Positions 12,522-23,379 of a stretch of 64,000 nt of DNA are shown piece after piece. Each line of letters begins with the position of its first letter. Position 1 is the first letter of the stretch. Below the pieces are notes generated by a model. That model saw only the letters and a list, made by a program, of their open reading frames with translations, did no database searches and was not told the DNA's origin. Source of the stretch: Pyrrhosoma nymphula (Eukaryota; Arthropoda; Insecta; Odonata; Coenagrionidae); the NCBI GenBank assembly GCA_963573305.1, contig OY754336.1:248001-312000 (forward strand). Direction: 5' to 3'. The translations under genes were made by a program, and so were the position numbers.

Positions 12522-12534
12522 TTGACTTAACGAA

Positions 12535-13290
12535 GTTTTCTGGCGTAGCCTTTCCCTATAAAAGCTACAAATGAGCAAAAAATTCTAATCCTTTATATTT
12601 ACAGAAAGACAGAACATTTTCAATAATTAAGGGTATGTAGGAATACAAACACGCCGGTTTGCTGTAATTCACAAAGGTGACTCTTCAATTTCGAGCAGAA
12701 TATGATGAACTAATATGAACAAGAGTTTAAAAAGAACACAAATGTAAAATTTTCTTAATGAAATAACTAAGATCGAAACAATTATGATTCTTCAAGTAGT
12801 TAAAAGCAATAAATCATCACAGAACCGCTTCAGCAAGTGTTTAGAGGAAAATGACATCAAAGATTTTGAATATTAGTATCAGTACACGAATTTAAAGAGG
12901 ACACGGAGGAAGTCATTTCTTCAATTAATACTAACATACGCATATAAATGATTCCTCAAGTAGTTTAAAATCACTCAGAACAGAACCAATTCAGTAAGCA
13001 TTGAGTACTGAAGAAAACCACATATTAAGAAAATTAATATCATAAGAGAATAAGGTATGGACATACCAAGATAGCAAAGAGTCGCTTCATTAAGTATCAA
13101 GGACTGATGAACATCACACATTTAGAAAATTAGCATTACTTGAAAAGCATGAAAATACTTTTAAAACCATCCTAAAATCTCTCGCTATAGGAGGTGGCTG
13201 CCCAATATATTAAAATTTTTACTCTTTTTATCTGTTTTTTTATGTGCATACTGCCGCACTGTAGACGCACGAACTATAATATATTCAATA
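12535..13290. other. AT-rich sequence, nothing recognised
   Basis: There is no coding similarity. Two stretches at 12780-12860 and 12950-13020 share loose wording (ATGATTCTTCAAGTAGTTAAA / ATGATTCCTCAAGTAGTTTAA, then AGAACC..TTCAG.AAG), suggesting an old internal duplication of roughly 170 bp spacing. Confidence 0.4.
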
Positions 13291-13690
13291 CTAGCTGTGC
13301 CCGGCATAAGTTGCAATGCCGCTTTTTCTTTCTAAGTAGGCACACATACAAAGCAGACACATTTACATGTACAAAATAAATGAAAGAATGATTTTTTATG
13401 TATTTAATTGAAGTTGAAAAAAATTATTCAATTGCTTTGGGATTTACAATATTTTTGGTCTTACCGCCTTCTGCAAAAACAAATAAAATTTTCGGCTGTC
13501 CCACTCGTGAGAATGGAACATATGATTGACCATGCGAAAAGGGTGGATTTTCCAGATTTTATCCACACACTTGAAGCGATTGACCTTGTGCATAGTTGAT
13601 GGTCATTGAGAAGGCAATGCGAACGGGGAACTGTAGTCGTTTGACTACAACTATCAAATTAGTTACTGAACCTGGCCTTTAAATACTGCA
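13291..13690 (-). mobile_element. Helitron 3' end: helicase C-terminus, terminal hairpin and CTAG
   Basis: On the minus strand about 13424-13650 encodes FPVRIAFSMTINYAQGQSLQ, VCG, a stop, NLENPPFSHGQSYV and FSRVGQPKILFVFAEGGKTK, then NPKAIE and a stop. This is the C-terminal end of the Pif1-like helicase (motifs V-VI region) of Helitron Rep/Hel proteins. About 105 bp further on come the stem GGCAT-tgcaactt-ATGCC and, after 8 bases, the terminus CTAG followed by T (13291-13294). That is the canonical Helitron 3' end, inserted at an A/T junction. The upstream part is lost or unrecognisable, and one in-frame stop shows it is inactive. The overlapping plus-strand frame 13408-13599 is antisense. 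Confidence 0.9.
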
Positions 13691-13699
13691 GGCGTGAAT

Positions 13700-15298
13700 A
13701 GCCATTCATTCTGAAATCGCTATTAAATGGATATTCAAGCCTGGTTGCCAAGGATACTTTGTATTGTTGAAATGGAATAAAAATTGATGAATTTAGAAAT
13801 AAAAACGCAATACTTGGACAAAAACGAAGAAAATAGAATGAAAGAAATAAATACTGCATTCTTTTATGCGTCCTCTGATAAAAAATGCCATTCAATATCT
13901 TGAGTGCAAGTAATTAAAAAAAACAAATAAAGAAACACCTGCACCGAATTCAATGATTTTCTTATGGGAGTAAATATTAACAATATTGGGGTAAAAACAA
14001 CCCGAATAATTGCCATTTTTATAATTCATAAACCTTCATGGGCACGTGCACAACAACTCACCAAAGTTTCATCGCAATCGGATGCATGTTTGTATTGGCG
14101 CGCTTAAAACACGAACAAAACAAACATTCTCTTTTTTATATATTCAAGACATTCATAGACGTGGAGAGGAAAGAACGGGAGAGGGGGAGGAGGCAAGGTG
14201 GAAGGGGAGGGGGCGCACTTGAGATGTGCTCTCGGGGCTAGGATTAACGAGTAGCGATTCCACTTGGGGAGACGGAAACATTTGCGCCAGAAACATAATG
14301 AGGGGGGAGGGTAGGCATTTCAGCAGACTTCTTCCGGAACAGCGCTTAAGGGGTCCTAATTAGTTGAGCAAATGGCTTCATCCTTCATTTCTTGTTTCAC
14401 CGTATTATGTGCCTTTTTGGTCCTTTCCACTCACCATGAAAGCTCTCCGCGAAACACGTAAAATTATCCTGCATGCGTAAAAGGGAAGATGCGCAACGGT
14501 CTGAAAGTGCTACCCATTTAGGATTTCAAGAGCAGAGCCCGGATCGCATTCAAACGCTCGAGAGATCAAAAGTTTGCAACGATTCCTCGATGAATAAAAA
14601 GTTTCGTATTTTATCTACTCAGAAACGTCCTTCACAGGAACAACGACTTAAATAATTTCCACTGAGAATGCATGCCCGTATATTTATGGCTACAATCCAC
14701 AAATATCCTATAAGTACAAGTTCAAAGATAAGTTATGGAATATATGTATGGAACGTATGGAAATTGTTTCTCATGTGTCCAACTATCCCGCCTTCCATCG
14801 CATGTCACTCGGCCAAATACGAATTTCCCTCGATCACCTATACTACCGTTGAGCACCACAGAGAAAATGTTCTACTAAATTATGGGAGAAAATACATGAG
14901 GTAAATGAAACAGATAAAGGAACAGGCATGCGCCCCGGATAAAACTTTCTTAACTCTCTCCGTCGAACACTTTCAGAGAGCTGGCAAAGCAGGAGTGGAC
15001 GGAGCAAGGAAGCTCGATTCCTCACAACGTCTTGGCAATGAAAAGTGGAATGAACGGAAGACACGTAGTAAAATCGACAACTTGAAGTGCAAGTCAAGAG
15101 GTTAAATGGAAGATACGAAGTTAAACGAAAGAGTCGACATTTTTACAGGTAATGCAAGAAAGGCTTAGGGCCTCATTTAAGGTTGTAAACTGATGTGTTA
15201 TTAAACAAAAACAGTCACGCGAAAAGCGAATTCACCGGGATCAGTCCAACGAAACTCTCGAAGCTTAATTGAGATTTGAATTCCGTAACAACATTTAA
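13700..15298. other. No gene recognised
   Basis: AT-rich sequence with a short purine tract at 14160-14215 (GGGAGAGGGGGAGGAGGCAA). None of the small open frames resembles a family I know, and no paired repeat was seen. Confidence 0.4.
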
Positions 15299-15350
15299 AT
15301 CTACGAAGTACCGTGCAAGCCACCACTATGGTGTGTGGCACGGGGTGATT
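15299..15350 (-). repeat. LINE-type 3' terminal hairpin repeat (copy on minus strand)
   Basis: Minus-strand reading: AATCACCCCGTGCCACACACC, ATAGTGGTGGCTTGCACGG, TACTTCGTAGATTTA. It has the same order as the repeats at 9251-9306 and 26804-26860. It lies about 0.9 kb downstream, in minus sense, of the CR1/Jockey-type LINE relic at 16265-17118. It could therefore be that element's 3' end, but the intervening sequence does not prove this. Confidence 0.5.
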
Positions 15351-16264
15351 CCACACCAGGCATATAGCACTCGTCCCAGTACAAATTAGAACCTCGCACG
15401 ATCCCCGGCCGCTAGGCGAGGACTAGAAAACAGTCAGGAGAACAGTGCGCGGTCAAACCAGAAACTATGAGATCGCTACGTAGGCGGACATGCTAACATG
15501 CAGTACACTCGTTAAGATACAACTATAGATAAGTATTAGTAATACTATTAATTCATGAATACCACGAGATACTAATTCATGCAGAAAAAAATTAGGCCGG
15601 AAATTTCAGGCGGGGTGAGGTGTTAGTAGTGATTGTGCCAATTTTCCCTCCTCGAAACCTCGAGACTCGAAAATACTCTGAGACTAACTCAGATTAAGTG
15701 CCAGAGAGCGATGAGACAAGTGCCGCGACCTGCTCTGGTCAGCGGGAAGGCTCGGGTCATCCCGATTCCTGCAAGCACCCTGCTTTTATTCGGTCCGCGC
15801 TGGTGCTGACCTCTAATTTACACTTTCAAGTCGACCTGTGAACATCCCCACCAATCCAAAGTGTGATAGCACCTCCCCTACTCTCTCCACTCCTCCACTG
15901 GTCAGCTGATTCCCCTCCTGCGCTGACAAAGTGTACCGCGAACAGACAAGCTCTCTTTGAACCTGACCGCGGGCGGAGAAGGACGTATCTGCTTGGTGCC
16001 ACTTGTGACTTTTGCTCGACTTGTACAGACCAAGTTAACGGTATTTAGCCTATGGGATTGTTTTCTATTGTAATAATTGTGATTATATAAATGCTGTTAC
16101 TTGAAGTTAATCAAACTAGCTAAGGTTGTTGTAATTTTTAACTCGTTTTCGCCCAGCAATTCGCAGTCAATTCACTCGCGACGTCAAGTTTCACTGGCTT
16201 GCGTTGCATGATGATATTTTATTAAACAGTGCAAAGCCCACTTTGCCTAGTGAGGGTGGGAGTT
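15351..16264. other. Gene-free stretch between the LINE relic and the hairpin repeat
   Basis: No protein similarity was recognised on either strand. It may include LINE 3' UTR or later insertions. Positions 15700-16030 are moderately GC-rich. Confidence 0.35.
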
Positions 16265-17118
16265 TCATAGAATTGATCTATCGCGAATATTATGGTTCCT
16301 TATTGTACGCGGCAAAAATGACATTTGACATATATCGGCTCTGCAATCTATTTCCTTTAACATATGCCTTTGATCGTTTCTACCGTAATACGTTGGCTCT
16401 AGCAAAATATGTTGAACGTCCGGCAAACAATCGTCTGCTTCAAACTCGCAAAAAATATTTAATCTATATTTTTCCCTTCGATCAGTTAGAGATTCTCACC
16501 CTAATTCCTTTTGCAATTCGGTAACACTGCTAAGTTTATCGTAGCAACGTTTTACAAATCTAGCTGCTCTCTGCTGAACTCAGTATATTTCTAAAACTAG
16601 TCTCATTTCGTAAGGGTCCCATGTGTCAGTGGCAAACTCCAAGTGAGGTCTCACGAGAGAAAAATAACATCGCTCTTTAACCTTCTCGTCGCATTTTCCT
16701 AGTATTCTTTTTATAAATGCAAAGTTACATTTAGCCTGTCCGTAGATTTCCCCTAGGTGTTTCCCCATGCGGTTCCCCCAAGACAAGTCCTGAGTAAGGG
16801 TCACGGCCAAGTATTTAACTGACTCTACATTTGAAAATTTGATTTGATTAACTGTGTACCTTTCGTTGACAGAGTTATTCCTCTTCCAAATATTTATAAC
16901 AACGCAATTTTTAAAATTTAATTCTAAGTGACAAGTATTACACCATTAGTTCAGAGCATCTACGTATTTTTCCTAACGCAATCCTGTCAGACTCATTGTT
17001 AATATCCCTGTACAATACTGCGCCGTCTGCGAAGAGGCTAATTTTGTTCGTAACAACGGTAGTGATGGTATTAAAATACGAAAGGAATAATGACATGGAT
17101 ATAATACAGATAGAGAAT
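16265..17118 (-). mobile_element. CR1/Jockey-group LINE reverse transcriptase relic with mutated catalytic motif
   Basis: Minus-strand translation runs FLSYFNTITTVVTNKISLFADG (RT motif region) followed by AVLYRDINNESDRI. After a frameshift near 16935-16945 it continues LELNFKNCVVINIW, VKYLAVTLTQDLSW, FIKRILGKCDEKVKER, YFSLVRPHLEFA, a stop, VQQRAARFVKR, LSSVTELQKELG, a stop, then DRREKYRLNIF and FLPRTIRN. The order matches the palm, thumb and C-terminal region of CR1/L2/Jockey-group elements. The catalytic FADD reads FADG. Two internal stops and a frameshift confirm decay. The plus-strand frame 16204-16524 is antisense to it. Confidence 0.88.
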
Positions 17119-18888
17119 AAGTACAGGTTAGTGGAAGTATGATGTCCGCTGAGCCACTCGATCCGGTGTAGAATTCATACCTTCGTAGAAATGGCCATGA
17201 TATACGTTTAAATGCAAGATAAATAAAAATCACAAAGTTAAATTAATTAATGAGCTATTGAATTTAGTCTAAATATGGAAATTGTTACACCAGACCTTTC
17301 CCGAAATCATGGAAGCGAAATCACATTTATCGAATCACTGCCCTCCCATACCTCTGGCAACAAAGAAATGAGCTTTAGCAGTATCTGATTTTCAATTGCA
17401 TAAATTCAAAAGGGCTCGATATAATTTAGTTAGCATATTTAAACGCTTCAGGGGAGTTTTGGTCAAACATTATCATCATTCCTATTCGGAATCACAGACA
17501 TTTCCCCTTAATTGAGTTCCAAATAGAACGATACGACTTTATTTTTATTATAATATAATATACACATGCTAATGGCAGGACAATTACGCTACCTTTGATT
17601 AAGCCGAATTGAAAGCATTAGCATTCTACAGGTTTTATTGGAAACGAACAGTATTTACAATGGTATGCACACATTACATAAAATTCGTACTGCATTATTT
17701 TCGAGCCACGATCTTGGAATACATAGTATTCTAAGATCGCGTTTCGAGCGATCTCCTCGGAGGTGGAATCAAAGCTAGAGGCACGTCAGGAAAATTAGCG
17801 ACTATATTGAAAAACAAGAGAATCCATTTAAACCTTATTACATCTGGGGATACACACCTTGGAGCAGACCAATTTAGCCTCCCACTGAGAAAAACCAAGC
17901 TTTGTCTTACCAATTTGTCTCTCGAGAAATGTTTTTGACGAAACTCTAATAATGTCACGTAAAAAAAATTACAAATTCGGCGACCAGAATATTGAAAGAA
18001 CAAAACATTATTCCACGCAATTTTCTAGCCATACCACCAAAGTGTTGCTCACTACATCAATAATGCAGGGATAACACATTCCAATGGGAATCCAGTAAAT
18101 TAGAGTAACAGCGGGTGGGTTTTGCAGCTGAGAACAGCCAGATGGCGCGAGCAGCGAGCAGCAAATGAGTCCATGAAGTGAGGAGATGGGAGAGATGGCA
18201 AGGGAGCGACCAACGCGTCCAATACCGTGCATCAAAGACGATATAACCATTTTGTGATGGAAAAGGCACGGGCAACATGCACTGCCAGCTAAGCTCAACG
18301 GCTACAACAACGGGACGCAAACTTGGCGCAGAACAGTAAAGTTTAATGGAGTCATCTCGCATCATGAAGGTAACGACATGTCTACGACGCTTTTCCGCCA
18401 CTGACACGTATGGAATATCCTCGCACGCTGTTATCTCTCACGGAGCCAGATCAATATCGACCAGCCCTGACCTATCCTCTCACTCCATAACGTGCTCCTA
18501 TTCACTCTAAAAGCCGAAAATAGGCAAAGATAATGCGGTTAAATAGATAAGTAGGTAAATATATAGGAACTGGGTAGGTGGAAACCAAAATATGAGCATA
18601 AAAAGAGAGGTTTGACGAGAGCGTTACGAAATGAAAGGGGCAGTTGGAAGGAAAAGAACGGATGAAAGGACGAACATTTGGATAGAGTTGAGGGATGGAC
18701 GAGAAGTGTAGGGTGAGTGAGATGACGAGTGAAATGGAGTGTATCCAGGGAAACGAGCCATTGAGGGGAGAGATAAATAAATATAGATAAATAGATAGAC
18801 GTCTTTATTGGGGCGAGATTGAGACTTTAAAAGTCCGTTCTTCCATCTAACCCCTCGTCGGTATATGAGTACAGTGAAAATAACAAGC
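17119..18888. other. No gene recognised
   Basis: AT-rich DNA followed by a mixed segment. A purine-rich strip lies at 18610-18780, ending in GATAAATAAATATAGATAAA simple sequence. No family similarity was found in the open frames at 17731-18407. Confidence 0.4.
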
Positions 18889-18896
18889 ACTGCAAC

Positions 18897-19264
18897 CAGG
18901 GCCGTCTTAGGACATGCCGGGGCCCCTGGGCACACAACAATTTGGGGCACCGTTGGAAAGTAAAAAAAGGGAATGACAAGAAAAAATATTTTTCTGCTAA
19001 GATTTCATATTTATTATGCTTATGGCGCAGTTAATCAGTTTCACCAAATAGCAAATAATACGTGTTTATTATTGTTAACATTTTCACTGATCACTCTTTG
19101 GAAAAAATTGAAAATCCGACGGTAATTTTAGTAGGTATCAACTTGAAAACCGAAAAAATTGAGCTTTTTTTTGTCAAAGCAAATATATCGGCATTTCGGG
19201 GCCCCCGTGAGGTCGGGGGGCCTGGGCTCGGGCCCCGTGTGCCCTTATGGCAAAGATGGTATTG
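18897..19264. mobile_element. hAT-type MITE with perfect 8-bp target-site duplication
   Basis: The element begins CAGGGCCGTCTTAGGACAT and ends ATGGCAAAGATGGTATTG. The reverse complement of the end starts CAATACCATCTTTGCCAT, so the termini are imperfect inverted repeats with CA..TG ends. A perfect 8-bp duplication ACTGCAAC flanks it at 18889-18896 and 19265-19272. Eight-base duplications with CAGGG-type termini are typical of the hAT superfamily. Sub-terminal segments GGGGCCCCTGGGCACAC and GGGCTCGGGCCCCGTGTGCC are also partly inverted. At 368 bp with no transposase frame it is non-autonomous. Confidence 0.8.
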
Positions 19265-19285
19265 ACTGCAACATATAAATCAAAT

Positions 19286-19327
19286 AAATAATACTAAACA
19301 CAATAGAAATAATACTAAACACAATAG
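19286..19327 (+). repeat. 21-bp tandem duplication
   Basis: AAATAATACTAAACACAATAG occurs twice in direct succession (19286-19306 and 19307-19327) without mismatch. It lies just downstream of the hAT-type MITE. Confidence 0.85.
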
Positions 19328-20089
19328 AAATAGAATAATAACGCGACATAATGAAGCATCAGAAATAAGAGTAAAAAGATATGTTAAATGGTGGGAAAAA
19401 CGTGAGGATTTTGATGGCATCCATCAAGGAAAGAAAGGCATTGCAGGAAAACACCCACACATGAAGGGGTTGTGAAAAACTTGCGAGAGAGTGAGAGAGA
19501 TAAGAGGAAAAATTGCGAGAGTGGATTGGTGAGAGAAGCAAGCAGTGGCCGGGGGTGAGAGGACTGCAACTCCGTCATCTCTCGCGCGCGTAACAGGCGA
19601 ACAATCTCTTTAAAGGAGTAATCCAAATTAATTCAATAGAAGGAGAGGAAATAGAGTCCTACGCATGCATTTCGTTCATCCCCGTGACCATCAGTTGGGA
19701 GAGGTTTCTAATCTCGTGAACACGTGCGTGTTGCCCGAAACTAAAAGACTACTCTCATTAAAGAAAGTTCCATTGACAATTCGAATTAATCTTTAATGTA
19801 ATTCATTCACTTATAATTGCTCTTTTCTTTAATTATATCTTTAAGGAGGTTTTCCCGCCACTAGGTGACTCAAACTCTAAATCCTATCTATTTTTTCGGG
19901 TCCCTTACAAAGAACAACTTTCGCCGATAATATGACTTAATTGTTGAAAATAAAAATATAGCTTCTACACTGAAGATTAGTTAATGAATATAATTAGTAG
20001 AGCTAAACAACCAATTAAGGTGGTTTTCCAATAATTGCGATTGCACAAATGATATGGTATGCAGTCACGCACACGGTTGCGAAGATATT

Positions 20090-20197
20090 CACCAAAGACG
20101 GTGAAATTAGCCATGAAAAAATAATTTGACTTGACCGGGACCGGATCTCCCAATTGCCGGTCAGGTGTGTTAGCCAGTTACACCTGCCAGCCATCTT
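20090..20197 (-). mobile_element. tRNA-derived SINE, copy in minus orientation
   Basis: Minus-strand reading: TGGCAGGTGTAACTGGCTAA (A-box-like), CACACCTGACCGGCAATTGG, GAGATCCGGTCCCGGTCAAG (B-box-like, decayed), then AAATTATTTTTTCATGG. The stretch CCCGGTCAAG..AAT.ATTTTTTC..TGG and the TGGCTAA..CAC stretch align with the element at 35661-35760. The two therefore appear to be diverged copies of one SINE family. Tail and duplications are not clear. Confidence 0.6.
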
Positions 20198-20371
20198 AAT
20201 TCAAGACTAATTTCAGCAGAGGGGTTTTATACGAACAAGTTGTTCTCGTCCCCAGTCTACATTGTAGCCCAGTAGGTTAAGATAGAAGAGAGCTAAAGTC
20301 TGCAAGATGTTTTACAAGCGCAGCGCCGTATCTACCAACAAAATTTCATTCTTCAGCTCGGTATACGTCCT

Positions 20372-21003
20372 ATGTCTCTTCATTCGACCCATAAACCTAT
20401 TCTATTTCGTCCCTTTCCCCGCATACCCAACACCTTAAAAAAGTGCATTGATAAAATTTTAAGAGTACAAAAAGGTTTTTTGAGGTTTTTATATTATGTT
20501 AAATACCATGTTTACCCTACCATTGGAAACCATGTGAGGTACGAAGACTTACTGTCAACGTTCGGTTTTCATAAGTTAAGTGTTGGAAGAAAGTTAAATA
20601 ATTTGTTGCTCTTACACGATGTAATCCATAAGGGAGAATGTTTTAGTTTGCTATGTGAACTCAATATATATATTCCCCTTAAAAAGGTAGACAGAAGATT
20701 TTTTTATTTTAAAAATGTTAGCAGTGATTATTGTAAAAATGCTCCAATTAATAGACTATGTACATCATGGAATTCTGTGTGTTATGATTTGGATTTATTC
20801 GAAGATAGAAAGAAGTTTCAAAAAGAAATCTTAAATAAATTGTCACTGTAGATAGTTTGCATTGTGAAATATAAATGTTATCGACCAGCTTGACTCATTG
20901 TTGTAGTAATTACATTGCAACATTTGTACTGTCTTATTTGTTCACCCTGTAATTATATTTATATGTTGGGTGAACGTAAAATTCAATAAATAAATAAATA
21001 AAT
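20372..21003 (+). mobile_element. 5'-truncated Jockey-like LINE, RT C-terminal end and tail
   Basis: An uninterrupted frame to a stop at 20851 reads IPNTLKKCIDKILRVQKGF, LRFLYYVKYHVYP, YEDLLSTFGFHKLSVGRKL and CTSWNSVCYDLDLFEDRKK. This is the extreme C-terminus of ORF2 in Jockey-group non-LTR elements (IDKIQ.RFLRFL..., RR.LND..FLH, WN). It is followed by about 130 bp of 3' UTR and an (ATAA)n tail at 20985-21003. The start of the element is not sharply visible, so the frame start at 20372 is only where it is open. The frame has no stop, so this looks younger than the other LINE relics. Confidence 0.85.
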
Positions 21004-21200
21004 CCTGCCCTCAAAAGTGGCCTTCAGCATCCGTTCCAACCACCTCTTCTGCATCCTCCACATCTCCCACAGAAGCAGAAAACTTCCTCGTTCATCCTCC
21101 TTTCTGTCCATCGTGCTTCCTCAATTCTCCTCCACGGCCGCAACTCATTCGCCCGCAACCCCTTCTAACGCTCCCTCCTCGCAGATGCAACGAATCAGTT
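21004..21200 (-). mobile_element. RTE/BovB-like LINE fragment (relic 2)
   Basis: Minus-strand pieces WRRIEEARWTERRMNEEVF and, after a frame change, RMQKRWLERMLKATFEGR match the EMWxWRRxExxxWxxRxxNEEVL and RRxKRWLxxVL...EGR blocks seen in the relic at 53135-53722. It begins immediately beside the ATAA tail of the Jockey-like element, as if that element inserted into or next to it. The overlapping plus-strand frame at 21017-21349 is antisense. Confidence 0.7.
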
Positions 21201-21349
21201 CGATTATTTCTCTTCTTAAATCTCATGTATTCTATATATTTTTGAAGGAAGACATTTTCCGAAAAGCCGACTACAGCACCATTTATATTCCGATCACGCA
21301 TTTCACCTTCACTTTGCAAAAAACACGGGTTTCAGTGACTTCATTTTAA

Positions 21350-22509
21350 CTGCTATTTAATTTCCTGGAAAGTACATCTTAAATAAGTTTTTCGTCAACA
21401 CGACTTCGGCATAAGACAGAATAAATGCAATATTTTCGTTATGCTTCACCCGTTCTTGTCTTAAAACCCATGTAATTTCATGTTTAATACGTTTTTAAAA
21501 AATTAAAATCAAAGAACACCGTCCATCTTCGCAAACAAAAATCCTACAACGCACTTAGCTAGGCACCTTCTTGATTAAAATCACACCAGCGATTTCAAAC
21601 CCATTATCTTGAGCAGGGAAAATAAATACCCAAGACTTGACGCACTTGAGCAGCTGGAAAATACTTCAAGATCAAACCTCACCACACGAAAAGTTATCAA
21701 ACGAGCAACTGTACTCTTCTTTCCACTCACATCTCCTTAATGTGTCTTGTTCAAAATCCAACCCTGACGCACAACACCGGCCTTGGTGCAACTCAGGCAG
21801 TGACAACCCATAGCTGCCCTCTCCTCCTCAAAACGAACATCGCCCCTACCCCGCTCCTCGCCAATGACCTCCGCCCAAACATTCAACCCTGACCCCACTC
21901 CCACCCCGCCTCCAGCAGTGATGGCACCAATAGAACGCAACAGTTTCATTGCAACTGTTTCGCAACCGAAACTGTATCAAAACAAAACAGTTCCGTGAAA
22001 CACCCTGTTGCGGACAACAGCTAGAGGCACACCAGACAACAGGCGATCGATCAGCGCTACCAGCCATGCGCTATTAGCACATGGCTGGTAGTTCTGTCTT
22101 CCTTAAAATAAGAAATCTTTCACTTAGAAAATGTAACAATTTCATTTGGATTCATGAAAGATGAGTACTTCACAGTTCTAATTCTATGTGCAACGATGGG
22201 CGGACATGTGTTGGATGAATAAACCAGCAACCGCCTGCAACAGATTCAAATCCAACAAATTGTAGCTCCACAACGCAGCCACACACGTGCAGTGCAACTG
22301 GAACAAAACAGTGGACGAAACAGTCAGCCTCAACTCCATCAGTTGCCGCTGCACAGCACAGAGCGCAACGTCTTGGCTGCGGCACGATCTCGAAACTAAC
22401 CTGTTGTTGGCAACAGTTATTTGAAACCGTTGTCAGAACGAAACAGTTGCGGCTGCAGCCGTTTCGCTCCGACAGCACTATATTCCACGTCTACCCTCCA
22501 GTGCTATTT
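21350..22509. other. No gene recognised
   Basis: From about 21900 to 22480 the minus strand repeats words such as AACTGTTGC, GAAACTGTTG and CAACAGTT (for example 21938-21985, 22225-22260, 22385-22455). This suggests an old internally repeated element. No coding similarity was found. Confidence 0.35.
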
Positions 22510-22590
22510 CACGATGTAAAAACTCTCTGAAAATGCCATATGATGAAGATACTATGTATCGAAACCGGTCGCAAATAAATTTACATTGTG
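22510..22590 (+). repeat. Hammerhead-like core with outer stem
   Basis: The core at 22540-22570 reads ATGATGA-A-GATAC-tat-GTATC-GAAACCGGTC: a CTGATGA-like box, a perfect 5-bp stem-loop and GAAACCGGTC. The outer sequences CACGATGTAAA (22510-22520) and TTTACATTGTG (22580-22590) can pair with one G/T change. It matches the common plan of the fold-back repeats. Confidence 0.65.
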
Positions 22591-22676
22591 CCGAATGGGA
22601 AAGTATTTTCTTTCCCACTCATCAGAAAGAAATACATTTCTATATAAGAAGCACAAGTATAAATTTAACGACTGAA

Positions 22677-23351
22677 GGTAGTTTGAGCGAGATAGTTCCC
22701 TAAGTAGTCATAATGGAGACCATATTTGAATTTTATTTTTTTGATTCAGTGTCTGTAAGAAATATGAAGTAAATATTGTAACATTAATGGCGCTAAAATA
22801 TAGTTATACTCGACAAAAATTCTCAGTAATGAAATAAATATATCTACACAAGTCTTTAACTTGACTCATTTTTTCACGACGCAAGGCTAAAAAGCCTTTA
22901 AAACAGTAGGTTTTTTTGCGATTCTGTAAACATTACTGTGGTGAACAATGGATTTATTTTTAAAATAGTTGAGAAAACATACAAACTACACACAGTTTTT
23001 TTTCTAAATCTAGGTGAGCCTATAAATTCCTAATTTCTTTGCATTCTCTCTCTGGAGAGCACAGCCGTAATCTATCCCACGTAAAACAGCTTGTATTTTC
23101 AGGCAAATTGCTCTAAAAGTAGTTCGGCAAGGGTTTGATATATGTATGATTTCAGTCTCTCCCGGCGAATGATACTGATGATTTCTCGGGTTTCCCACCG
23201 GGTTAGGCCGTGACCAGCGTATCTCGGTGGTCACGGTTAGGCTCACCATGATCGCTGACGTTTCGGCAGAAGATTTTGATAGGAAAGATGGGAGTTTATT
23301 CTTTAAAACGAGGTCACATTCTACGTGAATTGATTTATCGCTCAAACTACG
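22677..23351 (+). mobile_element. TTAA-flanked MITE, copy A (contains a nested insertion)
   Basis: The element starts GGTAGTTTGAGCG and ends CGCTCAAACTACG, a 13-bp terminal inverted repeat with one mismatch. It is followed by TTAA (23352-23355); the left flank is TGAA, a likely mutated TTAA. The interior is homologous along its length, in opposite orientation, to 42609-43166 (for example GATAGTTCCCTAA, ATGGAGACCATATT, GAGAAAACATACAA). TTAA targets are used by the piggyBac and Kolobok superfamilies, and I cannot tell which. No transposase frame is present. About 141 bp at 23141-23281 has no counterpart in copy B. Confidence 0.85.
23141..23281. mobile_element. Insertion nested in TTAA MITE copy A
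   Basis: Comparison with copy B shows extra sequence between GGGTTTGATA and ATTTTGATA. The 7-bp TTTGATA at 23134-23140 is repeated at 23275-23281 and may be the target duplication. The insert includes the inverted pair GTGACCAgcgtatctcggTGGTCAC and, on the minus strand, GCCGAAACGTCAGCGATCAT. That wording resembles the GAAAC box of the hammerhead-like repeats. The family is not identified. Confidence 0.6.
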
Positions 23352-23379
23352 TTAAATGTCTACGGGGAAACGAAGGAGG

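Noticed and set aside
16204..16524. Plus-strand open frame of 106 codons
   Set aside because: It is antisense to the CR1/Jockey LINE relic, whose protein motifs read on the minus strand.
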